From Narthecium ossifragum (taxonomy: Eukaryota > Streptophyta > Magnoliopsida > Dioscoreales > Nartheciaceae): a stretch of DNA of 64,000 bases. Below, in pieces: positions 10,552 through 24,400 of the stretch. The position numbers were made by a program, and so were the translations under genes. The notes beneath the pieces were generated by a model that made no database searches, was not told the origin of the DNA, and saw nothing but the letters and a program-made list of their open reading frames with translations. Every line of letters begins with the position of its first letter. The first letter of the stretch is position 1. Where the stretch lies: assembly GCA_963920575.1 (NCBI GenBank), contig OY986970.1, forward strand, positions 23,753,274-23,817,273, written 5' to 3'.

Positions 10552-12843
10552 TAAATAATAGCATAAAATAACAAAAGAGGAAGTTTTGGTATTTGACGTC
10601 CAAAAGGAACAATTCATGCTATTTATCTCATATTTCACAAACAAATACATTTTTCGTATGTAACATATCTTCACTAACTTATTTATGTTTTTCAATCGAA
10701 CACCTTTTTGTATGTAAGAAATTAAGCATATATACATAACATCACTCTGATACCAATTATTTATATATTTATATAAATAATTTATAAAATAAATTATAAT
10801 TTACTAAGTGGGTCTCCCGTGCCACCTAACACGGGTAACCACCACCACCATTACTCCTCTCTCTATCTCCACTAACCATCCGCTAACCACCACCACCACT
10901 ACTCCCTTTTACGTGATTTCATCTCGATCGTCTGATATATCCGGATATAAATTGGATTGGACATCATCAGTCACATGATAGAATATACATGATCTTATAT
11001 AATAAATTAGGTGGGCCCCCGTGCTAACCACTTACATCCCACTATCCTCTCTCTCCATTTAGCCATTATCCTTTACTTATGACGTGATATATGACTCATA
11101 TAGAACGTCATAAAACACTCCCTTATATAATAGATAGATATATGTATATATGGAGAGAGAAAAGGGAGAGAGACAGGGAGAGAGACGGAGTGTAGAGACG
11201 GAGTGTGTGTTCTTTCCCATGTATGGCGCAAAACTTGACCCTACAAGTGGGATGTATATCACACACTACTCATGCACAATTTTTCTATGCGCAAACCAAA
11301 CACACAACAGTTAGACCCAACACACAGCACACCCAAGTCAACAACACTCAACTCCCAAACACCCGACACACCCATACGTACATATGACGCTCGGACCACA
11401 TAACCCACACAAACATTGCACACCAAAACACAGCCCCACCGCACTCACACAACACACCCAGTCACGACAAAACACCACACAGACCACACAACTAGACACC
11501 ACTTTACACATTAAAACCTCTATTGTTAGAGACTAGTATATTACTAATGTCTTTGTTGCTGAAATTCAAATCCGCTACGTCATGCTTAGCATAGGCATTA
11601 ATGAACCAATTTGACATTTTGATGGTTTAATATCATACATTTCAACTTAAAAGATCAAAATTAGTTTGGCTATTAATATGTTAAACCATTCCACTGGACA
11701 CTCAAATTTCTTATATACCAAGCATATTTAAACATTAATTCATGTTGTGACAAATATATCAATAGCATTCCGCTCTTTATTCAGCTTCCATTCTATTTCT
11801 CATTCCTTATTTTTTGAACTTAAATGTGCCATCATTATCCGTCATTATCACAGTGACTAACACAACCCCCACATGGAAAAGCTTGTTAAGCTCTTCATGT
11901 TTGCCCCATCCTTCTTCCGAAAGTTCATACAACCTAAAGAAGAAACCATAACAACAAGACTCCAGACCAAAAGAATATCAGTAGACAGATGATGCTCCAT
12001 AGAAAGCTCAAACAAGGATAAAGATTATGTCCATCCTAAAAAGATGGACTGCTTGAGCAATACCAACAGAAATTACTACTACAACCGCATTCCATAGTTT
12101 TAACAGAAATCTGTCCACAAAGAACTGGAACAAGAAAAACCGAAACACTGATCAATGTGATTTTTCCTGCTAAAATTTCCACCACCCAAATCCTTGAATG
12201 GTAAGGTGGAAGAAACATCATTTTGACTCAGTCGTTTCAAGCCCAGACCTCCACATATCTGTTGTGTTTCTTGTTGGTTGTCTATGAGCAATAATTCCAT
12301 CAGGGTCATCCTTTCGTAAAAGAAGTCACATATGCTGATTTTTTTATATACAATCTTGATGATTCCATAATCAACCAACAATGCAGGACTTCTTTCAACT
12401 TTGTGGATACATACAAGGAAAGTGATAAGAAGACATCTCCGGTGAAAAACCTGCCATCAAATGCAAAGATCCTTGAGAAAAAGTACGTGTCTGTTTTGTT
12501 ACAGCAAAAACAAGATCTTTAGAGCAACTTTGGGATCATTTTACACAGGCTTTTGTTCCATTTCAAATCTGATGTTGTGATTAATTCTCAAACTTCAATT
12601 CTATTAATAGACTCAGCTATGTGACCAGTGGATGATTTAGAAATTGTACACTCCAATCATGCTTCGAGCAACTACCACTCTGAGTCAAAAATAAAGATAA
12701 TTCTACTCATTGTTGTACCGAAAACTGACCCTTAGCGATGGCAGTGCTTGCTTAAAATCTAGAGAGCTATGTACATCCAACTATTGAACACAGGCTACAC
12801 TGCTACAGTACTAAGGATATTTTGGCAGAAACCTCTGTGTGTT
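10552..12843. other. Intergenic; AT-rich and small-element remnants, no gene recognised
   Basis: 10800-11130 has two copies of a tggtggtggttagc-type element end (minus sense) related to the element at 37870-38339, with GATCTTATATAAT at 10990. 11230-11520 is a C/A-rich low-complexity tract. On the minus strand at 12036-12381 a frame has a hydrophobic stretch (ITLISVSVFLVPVLCG) but no family I know, and it is broken. I see no supported gene. Confidence 0.5.
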
Positions 12844-12866
12844 GGGGGGGGGGGGGGGGGGGGGGG
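12844..12866 (+). repeat. Poly-G run of 23
   Basis: An uninterrupted run of 23 G lies just upstream of the MULE at 12883. It may be a real homopolymer or an assembly artefact. Confidence 0.9.
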
Positions 12867-12882
12867 AGCATGGTTTTATTAA

Positions 12883-14502
12883 GGGTTTTTTACATATATA
12901 TCCTCAAAAAACTTTCAAATTACGTATTTACCCCTACATTCTTCATATTTTCATATATACCCCTGAAAAGTTCAAATAATCACAAAAATACCCTTCCGTC
13001 TACTTCCGTCTGGTTAAGTAACCTAACCATGGGGTAAATTTTAACCGGGCTGGGTAACTTTACTTAAATACCCCCTCTTTCCCTTCCCTTCCGCCATGGT
13101 CTTCTCGAGTCCTGGCGTTAGCCTCGGCGCCACCACCGTCGCCTCTGGCATCCCCGCCGTCTTGGGCCTTATCCCACCCCAGGAGCCGCACAGCGCGTGC
13201 CACACGTACACCTGCTCCACCGTCCCGTACGCACGCTTGTGGTCCTTTAAGAACGCCGCCATCCCTCAGCCGTTCTCGACGGGGCTCCTATAATCTCGGA
13301 ACTTATAGTTCTCCTGGAACCTTATTAGCCCGCATGGCATCTGCTCGCCGGCGGAGGTCCGGTTCATGCCCTCCCGTTCGGAGATGGGGTCGTCATCGTG
13401 GCAGATGGCCCGCCATCCGTCGTCGGGAGCCAGAGTGACATTGGAAGGCACGTTCGGAAGGAATGGGTGTCCCAGGACGGCCAAGCTTGAGAGTTTAGTT
13501 AGGGGAGAGGTTGCTAATGCTAAGGACGGCCAAGCTTGAGAGTTTAGCAGCAACAACAACGGCAGCCTCTGGTCCCGCAGCCGCCACTATTGGAGCACTT
13601 ATCTTCCTCGGCTCAACGCTTACTTCAACAGACGTGATGCATGAGACTCGGGGTGCCAACCTCGCCGGAAACCACTATCCATCACTCATGGAGTCCTGGC
13701 TAAATCTAGCTCTCCAAAACAATTGTGCTTGAGAGGATTGGCTGGAGCCTGAAAAGCTATATATAGACTTTATTGTGGGATTTTAGTGAGTTGGGGGTGA
13801 TCTTTTATTGGCCGAAAGGATGATTAACCAAAACAGAGAATTCAAGTGCCTAAGGATGATTAACCAAAACAGAGGATTCAAGTGCAGGTGCATACAAACA
13901 GCTAGTTACTCGTATACTCTTACAGGCTGCCGGAGACCTTCAGGTACCAGCCGGAGCCCGAGGGAGGCCGGAGGCGGTGTCCGGCCGCGACCGGAGTTCG
14001 AAGAAGATGATGGGTTTGAGGTGGTGCTTAGAGGTAGGATGAGATGGCCGGGTTGGAGCTCGCCGGAGATGCAGTGGCTAGCCGGCAAAGGGTGGCTGGC
14101 GGTGGGTGTGTGAAGTCACCGTCTCTCTCTCTCTTCTTTTCTCTCTCTCACTCCCGGCTCTCTCTATCTCTCTCATCTTCTACTCTGGTTCTCTCTCTCT
14201 TTTCTCAGCCACATGTAAATCACCCATTGGTCAAAAAAGTCTAAAGTAGATAAAAGGAAGTCAAAATTGTCTACTTTTGAAATTTGAAGGTAATAAATGT
14301 AATTTACTCCAGGGGTAAAACTGTCTTTTCCCCTGCTAACGTTAACGGCGTTGAGAATATTCCCACTGGATTCCACGGCAACTAACCCGAAGGGTATTTT
14401 TTATATTATTTGAACTTTTTAGGGGTATATATGAAAATATGAAGAATGCAGGGGTAAATACGTAATTTGAAAGTTTTTTGAGGATACATATGTAAAAAAC
14501 CC
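12883..14502. mobile_element. Mutator-like element (Pack-MULE 1) with raffinose-synthase fragment
   Basis: Terminal inverted repeats of about 110 bp start GGGTTTTTTACATAT and are complemented at 14390-14502. The element is flanked by a perfect 9-bp duplication TTTTATTAA (12874-12882 and 14503-14511), the Mutator hallmark. There is no transposase. The interior is GC-rich and carries a raffinose/stachyose synthase fragment on the minus strand. Its ends resemble those of the MULE at 51084-52620, so both probably used the same autonomous partner. Confidence 0.9.
13041..13559 (-). pseudogene. Captured raffinose/stachyose synthase fragment
   Basis: Raffinose synthase transfers galactose from galactinol to sucrose. 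One minus-strand frame reads DDGWRAICHDDDPISEREGM, EGMNRTSAGEQMPC, FQENYKFRDYRSP, a stop at 13263-13265, then MAAFLKDHKR, VEQVYVWHALCGSWGGIRP and TPGLEKTM. These are consecutive conserved blocks of plant raffinose/stachyose synthases. Only about 130 residues of a protein of roughly 750-870 are present, with one in-frame stop and unrelated ends, so it is a transposon-captured fragment. Confidence 0.85.
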
Positions 14503-14511
14503 TTTTATTAA

Positions 14512-15443
14512 AGCATTAATGTATACCATGCTATGTCAACATGGCAGTAAAGCACCTTGAACCTATTTGGCATGATTCAAGCCAAGGGAATGTTAGCATA
14601 TTATGTCACATTGAGACTTGAGAGTAAAAACATGTGTAACTTCCATGTTTCTTGCCCTACAAGGATACGACAATTGAATAGCTCAAATAAAGTCCTGCTC
14701 ACACACCTATGACCATCTTCTACTGCCTCCAATAAGTTTTATCCTAGAGAGATAAAGAGCTAAAGACCAAGTCATTATGCAACCATGGATTCAAAGCCTT
14801 CTATCACGCACTATTTCATGAACAGTCATACTATTACAAAAGCATTGACACTTTTTGGGACCTGCACCCTTAACCTCTTAAGATTCTCAAGTTCAAGAGC
14901 CTTGTGCAATTCAATTCTATTGACCAAGTATACACGTGCAACTTTATAATCTTTTATAAAAGAAATTAAAATGCCATGAAGCCATCAGTGTCTAACCTAT
15001 TTTCTTTGCTCCATGGATTACCATGCCGTTGGCAAAATGCATGTCGGCCACTAGCATGATCAATATCAGCATGGTACACAATCCTTGTCAGACCATGCGA
15101 CACTAGATGCACCATGCAGACATCTAATCGGCACAACAAGTATTAGTCAGCATGGATCTGCTAAGTTTACCAAGTATTGTGGCTACTGCTAAATCAATAT
15201 CTTAATTTAAACTCTGCCTAAAGATTGGTGTTGAGATGTCAGCCTTCTTCCAGTTTTAGATTTTTGCCATTATAACCATCCCTTTGTTGCAGTAGCTGCA
15301 AAGGAGTAATCAGGAACCTGTATGGAGTAAGTCGTAATACTGCAAACATATAAAGTATGATGACACTAACAGCATGAAAACAGCCAATTATCATACCAGA
15401 ATGGTTTGAAGGTATCATCGCCTTGAATTTAGATCTTCGGAGC
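14512..15443. other. Sequence downstream of ICME; no gene seen
   Basis: This lies between Pack-MULE 1 and the ICME stop codon and should include the ICME 3' UTR on its right side. No coding exon or repeat stands out. Confidence 0.5.
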
Positions 15444-18400
15444 TCAGAAAGGACTTATTTTGCGAGCCAACTGTAGCATCAGCTCAGGAACAAGCCTACG
15501 TGGATAAGCTGCTACAGCATCCTGCTCGAGGGCTTCCAAATCACCAGCATGTATGACTGCAACTATCTCTTCCATCAGCTCATCTCTACCTCCTCGAAGA
15601 GGATCCTAAAAATGCTCATAAACGAATAGTTCAGTAACATGCCAATACTATATAAATAAATTAGAATTCTGAATCGAAAATTGGTTAATAATGGGTCCAG
15701 GTTGTTTCCCTGTGTCAAATAAAGGCAGTAGATTGATAAGGACTATTGATTGCGAAGGTCAGTAAATGCTTCAACTATGTAGTTGTTGTGAAAAGGTAGA
15801 AACATATAAGGGCTCTAATATTCTATCATTATAATTTGATACCAGATTCTAAACTAAAAATTACACTGTAGCTCAAATAAAGAAAGTGAGATGATAGATG
15901 GACAATCACATATGAGACATCACACAATTCGACATCCATTTTCATCATAATTTGGAGAATCCCCAATCACAATTACAGCTTTCCTAGAGTAATAATAACA
16001 CCAAGGGTGTAACTGTACGTAGAAACCAAGAACAGATGATTTAATACATTACACGAGCCAATGATTTAAAGCCACAAGTATTGCCTTTAACTTGCCCGTT
16101 TTATCCTGTGACCCATGTGTCATGTTCATTTCTCTGACCTTTTTCCAGACCAAAGTACATTTAAAGCACTTATTCATTAGAAGCAGGGATAGACACTTTA
16201 CCTTACAAAACCCATTCCTAGCCCGCACTCCTGCTTCCCATTCTACTCTTAATCCTCGTACATTTTTTAATAGTAAGTAACCTAAAAGCTCTCCTTCCCA
16301 TCAATACAATAACATGTGTATGTTGCCCCATTCTGATAAGAAAATCAGCCCCATTCAATCAACAGATATAACTGTCTATTCTATTCACGCAGACAGAGAG
16401 ACACAACTAACCCAGTCCTGGACAATAGCTTGGAAGTTATTTCTTTGAATGGCCTCAACCTTCTGAGAGGTCATTAGACTAGTTTCTTAAATTTTCTTAT
16501 TTTCGGAGCAACTTTAGTAATGTTTTCTGTATACCAAATTAGAATCTGGTTTGGTTAGTAACAGTCGTAACTTATATAGGGTGCATTTAAGTCTATTTGT
16601 GTTCTATATAACGAATACCTTGTCTGGTTTAGTGAACAATGTATTGGAAATGGTTTTCTCCTCTAGAACATTTGTGAAAGATTCCTTCTACAGTGTCCAA
16701 TCTGATCCCTAAGCCCAAAGTCATGCAACATTACATTTTTCTCCTTCCTTCCTACTGGGAGAAGGATGCTCTGAGTCCACAAATCCTACCCACTGGCTAC
16801 TCTTTATCCTTTCTTCATCAACACACATCTCTTGAACCCGGATAAGTGGTGGAGTCCAAATAATCCCAACCATCTAAGGTCCACAACAAAAGCCTTCCAT
16901 CTGCATTTTTAGGTAAGGGTCAAGATTGTTCACAGCAGATCCACATCTGGAAGTCCCGAACAGCACTGGCTGAGGAGCGTCCAAGAAACCCCAAATGAGC
17001 ACTAGTCAAGGGATATCCAAGGCTGTTTGAGATCATCCACATTCAAATGATAGCCACGGCCCTATGGTTGGAAGATCTATCTGCTAATCCTTCCTGGAGT
17101 CCAGTGCTATCCTGTAGAATCCTTGACCCATATCTCATCCCTCCCTATTAAATTCTTCAGTTAATTGGCATTTAATCCCCCGGTAAGGAAATATTTGCCC
17201 TGAAGTCCTGATACATTTTTGTTAAGGCATTTACTACTCTCACATTAGCTATAGTTTTTTTATTACTAAAATGCACTTCCAAGATCCCCAGCCTATCTTC
17301 CCTTCCCAGTGACTATTCGTATTCCCAGTAGAAAGTACCTACCAAAAAAAACTGAAAAATAACTACAAAAAAAACTGGAGAGTAACTACAAAAAAAAACT
17401 GAAAAGTAACTACCAAAAAAACTGGAAGGTAACTACCAAAAATAGCAAAATTGTGACGGAAATTTACTCTTTTTCGACGTCGAAAATAGCAAAATTGTGA
17501 CGGAAAGTTAATTTCCATTTTTTTCCGTAGTTACTTTCCAGTATGTTTGGGGGAAAATTCACTTTCCAATATTTTGGTAGTTACTTTCCGCCACAATTTT
17601 GGTATTTTTGGTAGTTACTTTCCATTTTTTTTGAAAAATAACTTGTAACAATTATGGAAATCATAGTAACTTACTTCCACATCACTAATATTTGGAATAT
17701 GAAAAATAACTTGTAATAATAATTATGGAAAGTAACTCAAGTTACTTTCCATTAATTTAATTTGAAAAGTAACTCTCAATTTACTTTCCACGATTTCATT
17801 AACAATTCAAGTTACTTTCCATAAAATCATGGTAAGTTACTTTCCACGAAATCTTGGTAAGTTAGTTCCTACAAATTACTTTCCATCAGTTACTTCCACT
17901 ACCAAAGTTATTTTACACCAATAATATGTGAAAAAATCGGCTAAAATAAGGAAAATATGGGGGAAAATAACACATTTTTTAGTACTAACATCTTAAATAT
18001 GGAAATTAACTTGTAATAATTGTAGAAAATAACTCAAGTTACAAATTACTTTTCGCTAGTTACTTTTCGTTAGTTACTTTCCACCACCAAAGTAACTTTC
18101 CATCCTTGAAGCGATTGTTCTTGAGAAGGGTCACCACGATCTCCTCGTAGGACTCCGCATCCGGCTCGAGCCCTTCGTCCACCATCCGGTTCCAAACCTT
18201 GGATGCCGTCACTAGATCGCCGCACTTGCAGAACCCGACGACAAGGTACCTATACGTCTCCTCATCCGATGGGCTGACGAGGACGTCAACGAGGTTGCGA
18301 GAGGCGAGGACGCACACGACGCGGTTGAGGGTGCCGACGGTGTACAGAGACGGGTTGTGGGAGCCGACGAGGTGGAAGAGCTGGACGCACTTGGTGATCT

Positions 18401-21400
18401 CCCGAGCCTCCGTGAGGTGCCTGGCGGCGTTGAGGATGGCACAGAGAGTGAGGAGCTGGGCGGCGGCGATGTGGTGGAGGAAGTCCCAGAGGAGGGAGAC
18501 GTTGCGGGACTTGGCGAAGACGTCGAGGAGGCGGGAGGAGGTGGAGGGGGGGTGGAAGAAGAGAGGGGAGGAAGGAGGTTGGCGGCTGCGAAACTCGGAG
18601 ATGGGGGCGGCCCGTGGTCGACGTCCACTCTCCACCATTGCTAGTTGGATCTGACGGCATCGCGACCAGGAGCTTGGGATCGGACAGGGAGCTCAGGATC
18701 GGACAAGGAGATCTGGATAGGCGACGGGGAGCTCGGGATCGGTGACGGGGAGATCGAGATCGGCAACGGACTGAGAGATCATGATCGGTGACGGGGAGCT
18801 CGGGATTGACAACGGACGGGGAGCTCGGGATCGGCGACGGGGAGCTCGGGATCGACGACGGACGGTGAGCTCGGGATCGACGACGGACGGTGAGCTCGGG
18901 ATTGGTGACTTGGACCTCCGGATCGGCGACGGACAGGGAGATCAGGATCGGCGACGGGGAGCCGGGGAAGACTGGATGGGCCACTGGGAGTTGAGGAAGG
19001 TGGCGGCAACCTCGATCCGACGGGATCCGACTGGATCAGCGACGGGGAGCCGGAGAATTCGACGGGGAGCCAGAGAAGGCGACTGCGGCGTGGATGGCGC
19101 AGGGGAAGGAGGTGGCGACGGGGATCGACGACGGACCGGGGGGGGGGGGGGGCGGGGGGCGGTAGGGGGTTATGGATATATATAAGTATATAATATGGGC
19201 ATTTTGGTCTTTTGAACAGAGAAAGGTAGTAAAGGACTGAAGGAAGGTTTCGTAGGACTCTAAGCCGTACCATTTTTTTTTGTACCTATTGACAAATCTC
19301 CCTAAATTCTTTGACTCCTTAGTTCTGGTATGCAACTGGTCCAACCTAACATAAACCAAAGCCTATTGCCTCATCTTCTAGCCTCAGTCGCGTCACACAA
19401 TTCTCAAGCAATCAAACCGCTAATTGATTGAAGAGTACCCTAGCCAATGGAGGTCTCTTGAATCTCACAAGGCCAACCCTCGAACTTTGAATGTGAACGC
19501 ATTCCAAAGCATAATAAGCCATACTTTAACTTTCCTTTTGAAAGTTCCCCTGGATTGATATGCTGATTAGTCATATATTATGTCTTTATCCATCTAATTA
19601 ATATGAGCGTAACTGGGTTTTGCATACTTAGGCTAGATTGCATCTACACCCTGCATCACAATATGACTCCTTGCTTCTAAGGTTTTACCAGGCATAAACC
19701 ATGCAACCAATCAGGTATGTGTATCTTGATGTGTCATGATAGTCAGAAACCTCATGCTCAATGTTACCCAGAAATATAACATTGGTGAATTAATAGGAAC
19801 TTGTTGATTTCGTAGTCCAAAGTCAATTCGCTTTTGTTAGGGAAAATGCTTCGATCAGTCCTAGATGAGCACATTTCAAAGTGGTTCTACGAAGAAGGAT
19901 GAAGCAAACATTCTTTGGATCAGGTTAACCCAGCATAACCTCATGCCTTCTTCAGACTACCAAACCTTAAAAATTCAACTTTTTCAAATCATTAAAGCAA
20001 ACCTAATATAACAAAGATCTTTGTTACAGCTTATATGCTCCTTTGGAAAATCATCCCAAAATTTGTAGACTACTATTAGCACCAAAGGTCAAATGATAAC
20101 CTAGAAGACCAAAGCAATAGACTAATTAGATAAGCTAGATTTTGCTTTACGAACAAGCCTCCCAAGAGCACATATTCTCTTGCACATGCCATGTCCAGTC
20201 CAGATGCTGCATTTGTATGCAGTTGATGGTGAGCCTTATGCTCTACTAGATCTAGCATTTTTGGAATTTTGAAAGCAGATCTAGTCTTGCAAATCAGCAC
20301 ATGATCACAAGATTCACAACAGACCCATGACCATGTTATGTAATGGTGCTTCAAGGCATATAAAGGTAATGTTCGTATACCTTATTTGACAAAAAAGCAT
20401 GATCAATAAAGCTGGAGTTGAAACCAATCAATTCAAGGCTGTTCATATTGAATGTCCCTCTCTGATTTACATATGAAACCAGCATATTCAGCTCTAGAAT
20501 ATGCTAAAAAGCTCTCTGTTCTGAAATTAAACTTATTTCCCAAAGGATAGATCTACATGTGCACCTCTGTAAAGTGCCTTCATGTCAGTGCACATGGACC
20601 TGAGAAAATTTTAGATTACAGCATCAAGTTGTCTTGGTTTGAAAAAGAAAACATTTTGTTTGATTTAGGAAAATATGAGAACTTAAAACGCATATACGTC
20701 AATTATAATTAGCATAAAATGCCTCATGGAAAAAGAGAGTTCAATGTACAAAAGAATGCAGTGTCTTCATCATGAGATATAATGCTCTCTCATTTGTGAA
20801 CATCTCAATCGATCCTTAACAAAGACAAAATGAATCATCTGAGCATTGCATAAAATGGATCTCTTGAAGACAGCTAAACGGTGAGACTATGAAAGAGGAA
20901 TCTAGACCATGATCAAATGGATGGATATAAATCACAAGGGTTACAGTCTTACAAACTTAAAATATTCCAACTTAGCAAAAGTAGAAACAATAAAGTTGCA
21001 ACTCCCAAACTTAAAATATGATTTGAATAACCTTTTACCTGAAGAAATAAGTCTGTGTGAGTTTTCCCTTCATATAGGACTAATTTCACTACAGCACCAA
21101 CACGCTGAAGGGCATCAGCAAAGTTTTTGCTGCTTGGCCAAAGTAACTAAGTTAACAATAATGTTCACATTAAGTAATCAAAATCCAAATTTCAGTTTGG
21201 GAAAAAAAAGAGAGTAAACTCAAGTCATAAATAATTTCTCAAGAGTAAAGAGGACACATTATGCAGTTCTTTTCAAGTATTGAAGTACTCGTATTTTCTG
21301 ATGGTCATATGGCATGCATTTTCCTACAGGTATTAACATAGTATGCAGGTAGATTAATGTACCAAGCAGGATCCATAGATATGAGCCTCGATCTGAATAG

Positions 21401-24400
21401 GTCAGGCAGTACATCGTGAATCAGAAGAAACAGCACAATACTATTCAACATCTGAAAAATTTGGTTAAGCATGTGGTTGACAGAGTATCGAAATGTAGCC
21501 AGTATTAAATTCAATGAAGGTTTGCAAACTTTAAAGTCCATAACGTTCAGAAGTTAACAGTCCAACTCAAACAAAAGTTCCAATTTAGGTCAGGATTAAC
21601 ATACTTTTGCTAATCCAGGGACTTCTAAAATCATGCAGGCCTATAATGTACTCAACCAATAAATTATTAAGGCCTAGACCTCAATAAAAGAAAGCATAAA
21701 TCTTAGCCTCTGAAAATATTTTGGTGTCGCCTTAAAATCATCGACACATGCAACTTCATTGTAACGCATCATAAGCAATTTTGGTCACCAACAATATTCA
21801 GCAAAACACCTACGTAAAACACGTATTGTCCTATGCAAACTTCAACATATAATTAGGAGGCAAAATTTGCTCTAAGCAGATTAACATATCAACAATGTAA
21901 GTATACAGGCATCTCATGTGGATAGCCAGCATGCTCCTTGCATATCTTAATATTTGTTTGCCCTGATTTGCTATCCTAAAGCCAACAGCTCTTAGCCAGT
22001 AAGCAAATATCCATTATCAACTGGAAATAGTTGGCACAAGGCCCAACAACTTACTTTTCCATGCCAACGAGACAAGACGAGGTGGTAATTTTCCATGCAA
22101 GTGCAGCACAAGTTAGCACAATATGTAATGCACAATAAAACGTGTAAATCATGCCGGTCATCACCAGGAAGAACCGTAAGAAAAAGTAGAGCCTGTTAAT
22201 TCTCTTGTCTATAATCTTAAAATCAGTAAGAAACTCAAGGACCTTCATTAACCAAAACAGCATAAAGAGTCCAAACATGGTCGGCTCATCGACAGAAGAG
22301 GTATTAGTCTATGCCCCATTACATCCAAGTTTAAAGCTGAATCCAATCACTAGTCTTTGCTTAATGCAGTTTATCTAAGCAAATTGACTTTGCTCCTTCT
22401 GCCCATGGACACTTCAGTCAATTACTAACATCAGCCAGAAAAAAAAGAAAAGGGGAGAGAGAGAGAGAGAGAGAGGATCATGCTACAGGGAGCTTATCTC
22501 TAGGTTAGCTTGTAGGGAAGCAATCAATATAGCTCAATGCGAACAAGTGATGGAAAAAATAAAATGCTTCACCTCAACACTATGTAAGACTAAGCTAAAA
22601 TAGAGTAGTCACTTTCCCACTATTTAGCTTCTACAATTACTTTATTTGATAATCAAAGCTCCTCTATGCCAAACCTTGTCGTCTTCACTCTTTACTCAGA
22701 TTCCCACCAGTTCTAGGACTTATACTGTATTAACTTGGATATTTTTGCCAATCTTGCCTCGTAGGTTCCTTGGCAAGCTCCTTGCCACTGCTCTCTCGCC
22801 CTATGGGATCATCTTACATGACACATGATGTTAGGTTGAAAGCGCATAAAAATTGCAAAACCTATCTAGACAGACTGAGCTACATACAATTTAATGACCG
22901 TTTAGAATCGACATTAACCCAAGGTATAAGTTCAGGAATGACAGGCCTTTTGATGGAGACCACTTACATGATCAAACTTATGAGACCCACAACTTCAGGG
23001 CGCCACCATCAACCCAAAATGTAGTTGCTGCAATTGCAGATTAGTGCTTCGGCTCATCCATATTTTTCCCCTCATCATTTTTATAACTAATCAATATCTT
23101 CATACTAATGGCTTCTTCTCAGACAAAACAATAAATGCGAATACGATGGAACTACACAATTAAAGTATATAAACTGTCTAATGTGAGGCACTAATCATGT
23201 CGAATCTGCATGACTCAAATACAACTAACCTGGCAGCAGATGGTATAGAATAATCACTTGTCCCATGGAAAAGGATTATAGGAGGCAGTAAAGAAGCAGC
23301 ATGTTTAAAGTCTGGTTCTTGGACCACAAGTTCTGGTGAATAAAGCCGCAAGGATTCTTCCCCTTCCATTATGCTGAGAACAAACTATTATTACTAAGGA
23401 GTAAGGATTACTGTAAGGACAAAATAAGTAGGAAGAATCCAAGGCCTTCATCCAGGAATAAAATATAACTAGAGAGAGAAGATAAGGGCAATCAAGAAAT
23501 CAGGATAATTACCTGAGAAAGATGGACCGGTACAAACCACGCCTATGGAAATGATCAACCAAGCTCAGGATGTTGTATCTGCCAACAAAAGTTACTAAAT
23601 TAATACTAGCAGAAGAACATATCTTAAGCAATGAGAGATGGGAGCTCCAAAACTAGAAGTAACAATGAATTGTTGTTATTTTAAAGGCTTTCTTCCTAAC
23701 TCAGCTCATTCCAGTGATTGAAGTGCCAGTCCAGCCATACCGACACGGACCGATATGTACTGCACCTGTTAATTACCAGCACTAGGAGTGTAAACGAGCC
23801 CAACACAAGCAAGCTAGGGCCACCTCGAGTTTGGTTAGAAATGCTTATAGGCCGGTTCGAGTTCGGCTTGAGTTTGATTTGAGCTGAGAACCCGTGGCTC
23901 ATGTTGGGCTCGAGTTGAACCAAGCCAGCTCGACTTTGGCTCATTCAACTCGATAAAGACTAGAGCCAAGCTAGCTCGGCATATGGGCATATTTTCCACA
24001 TAGGATAAACCTAAGTTAACTTATAACCATCATGCTTTATATATGTGATAGTATAGAAAATACACAAATATGTATATACTTTAAATATTAAATAATAGGC
24101 TAAATTTTCAATTAGTACCCTGTACTTTGGATCATATTTTTATTTGATCCTTATATTTCAAAAAGTTGCAATAAGGTCCCTCAACTTTCATTAGCTCACT
24201 TATGTAGTCCTCCACGTCAGCTTTCGTCGAACGCCGTCAACGAGCTAACGGCAAACTAGCACGCGTGGCCTATTTTTATCCACGTGGCTATTTTTAAATA
24301 TATTTTATTAATTTACTTACGTTGTCAGCATCTCTTCTCCCTCTTCTCTCTCCTCACCCTTTCTCTCTTCTGACTAGTTCACCGTCGATGCCCCGAATGC

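Larger units (their letters stand above)
17336..19210. mobile_element. Unclassified foldback-rich element in ICME intron 10
   Basis: It starts with many GTAACTACC/GGTAGTTACTTTCC words in both orientations (17340-18100), continues into a GC-rich minus-strand PPR fragment, then a GC-rich tandem repeat (18660-18960), and ends in an AT-rich tail with a 14-G run. I could not find clear terminal repeats or a target duplication, so class (MULE, Helitron or other) is open. Boundaries are approximate. Confidence 0.5.

Noticed and set aside
10738..10762. Minus-strand TGGTATCAGAG, like a tRNA-Met primer site
   Set aside because: No LTR end adjoins it and no gag follows; probably an element remnant or chance.
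18212..18984. Overlapping Arg/Pro/Ser-rich ORFs on both strands
   Set aside because: They are shadows of the PPR fragment and the GC-rich minisatellite.
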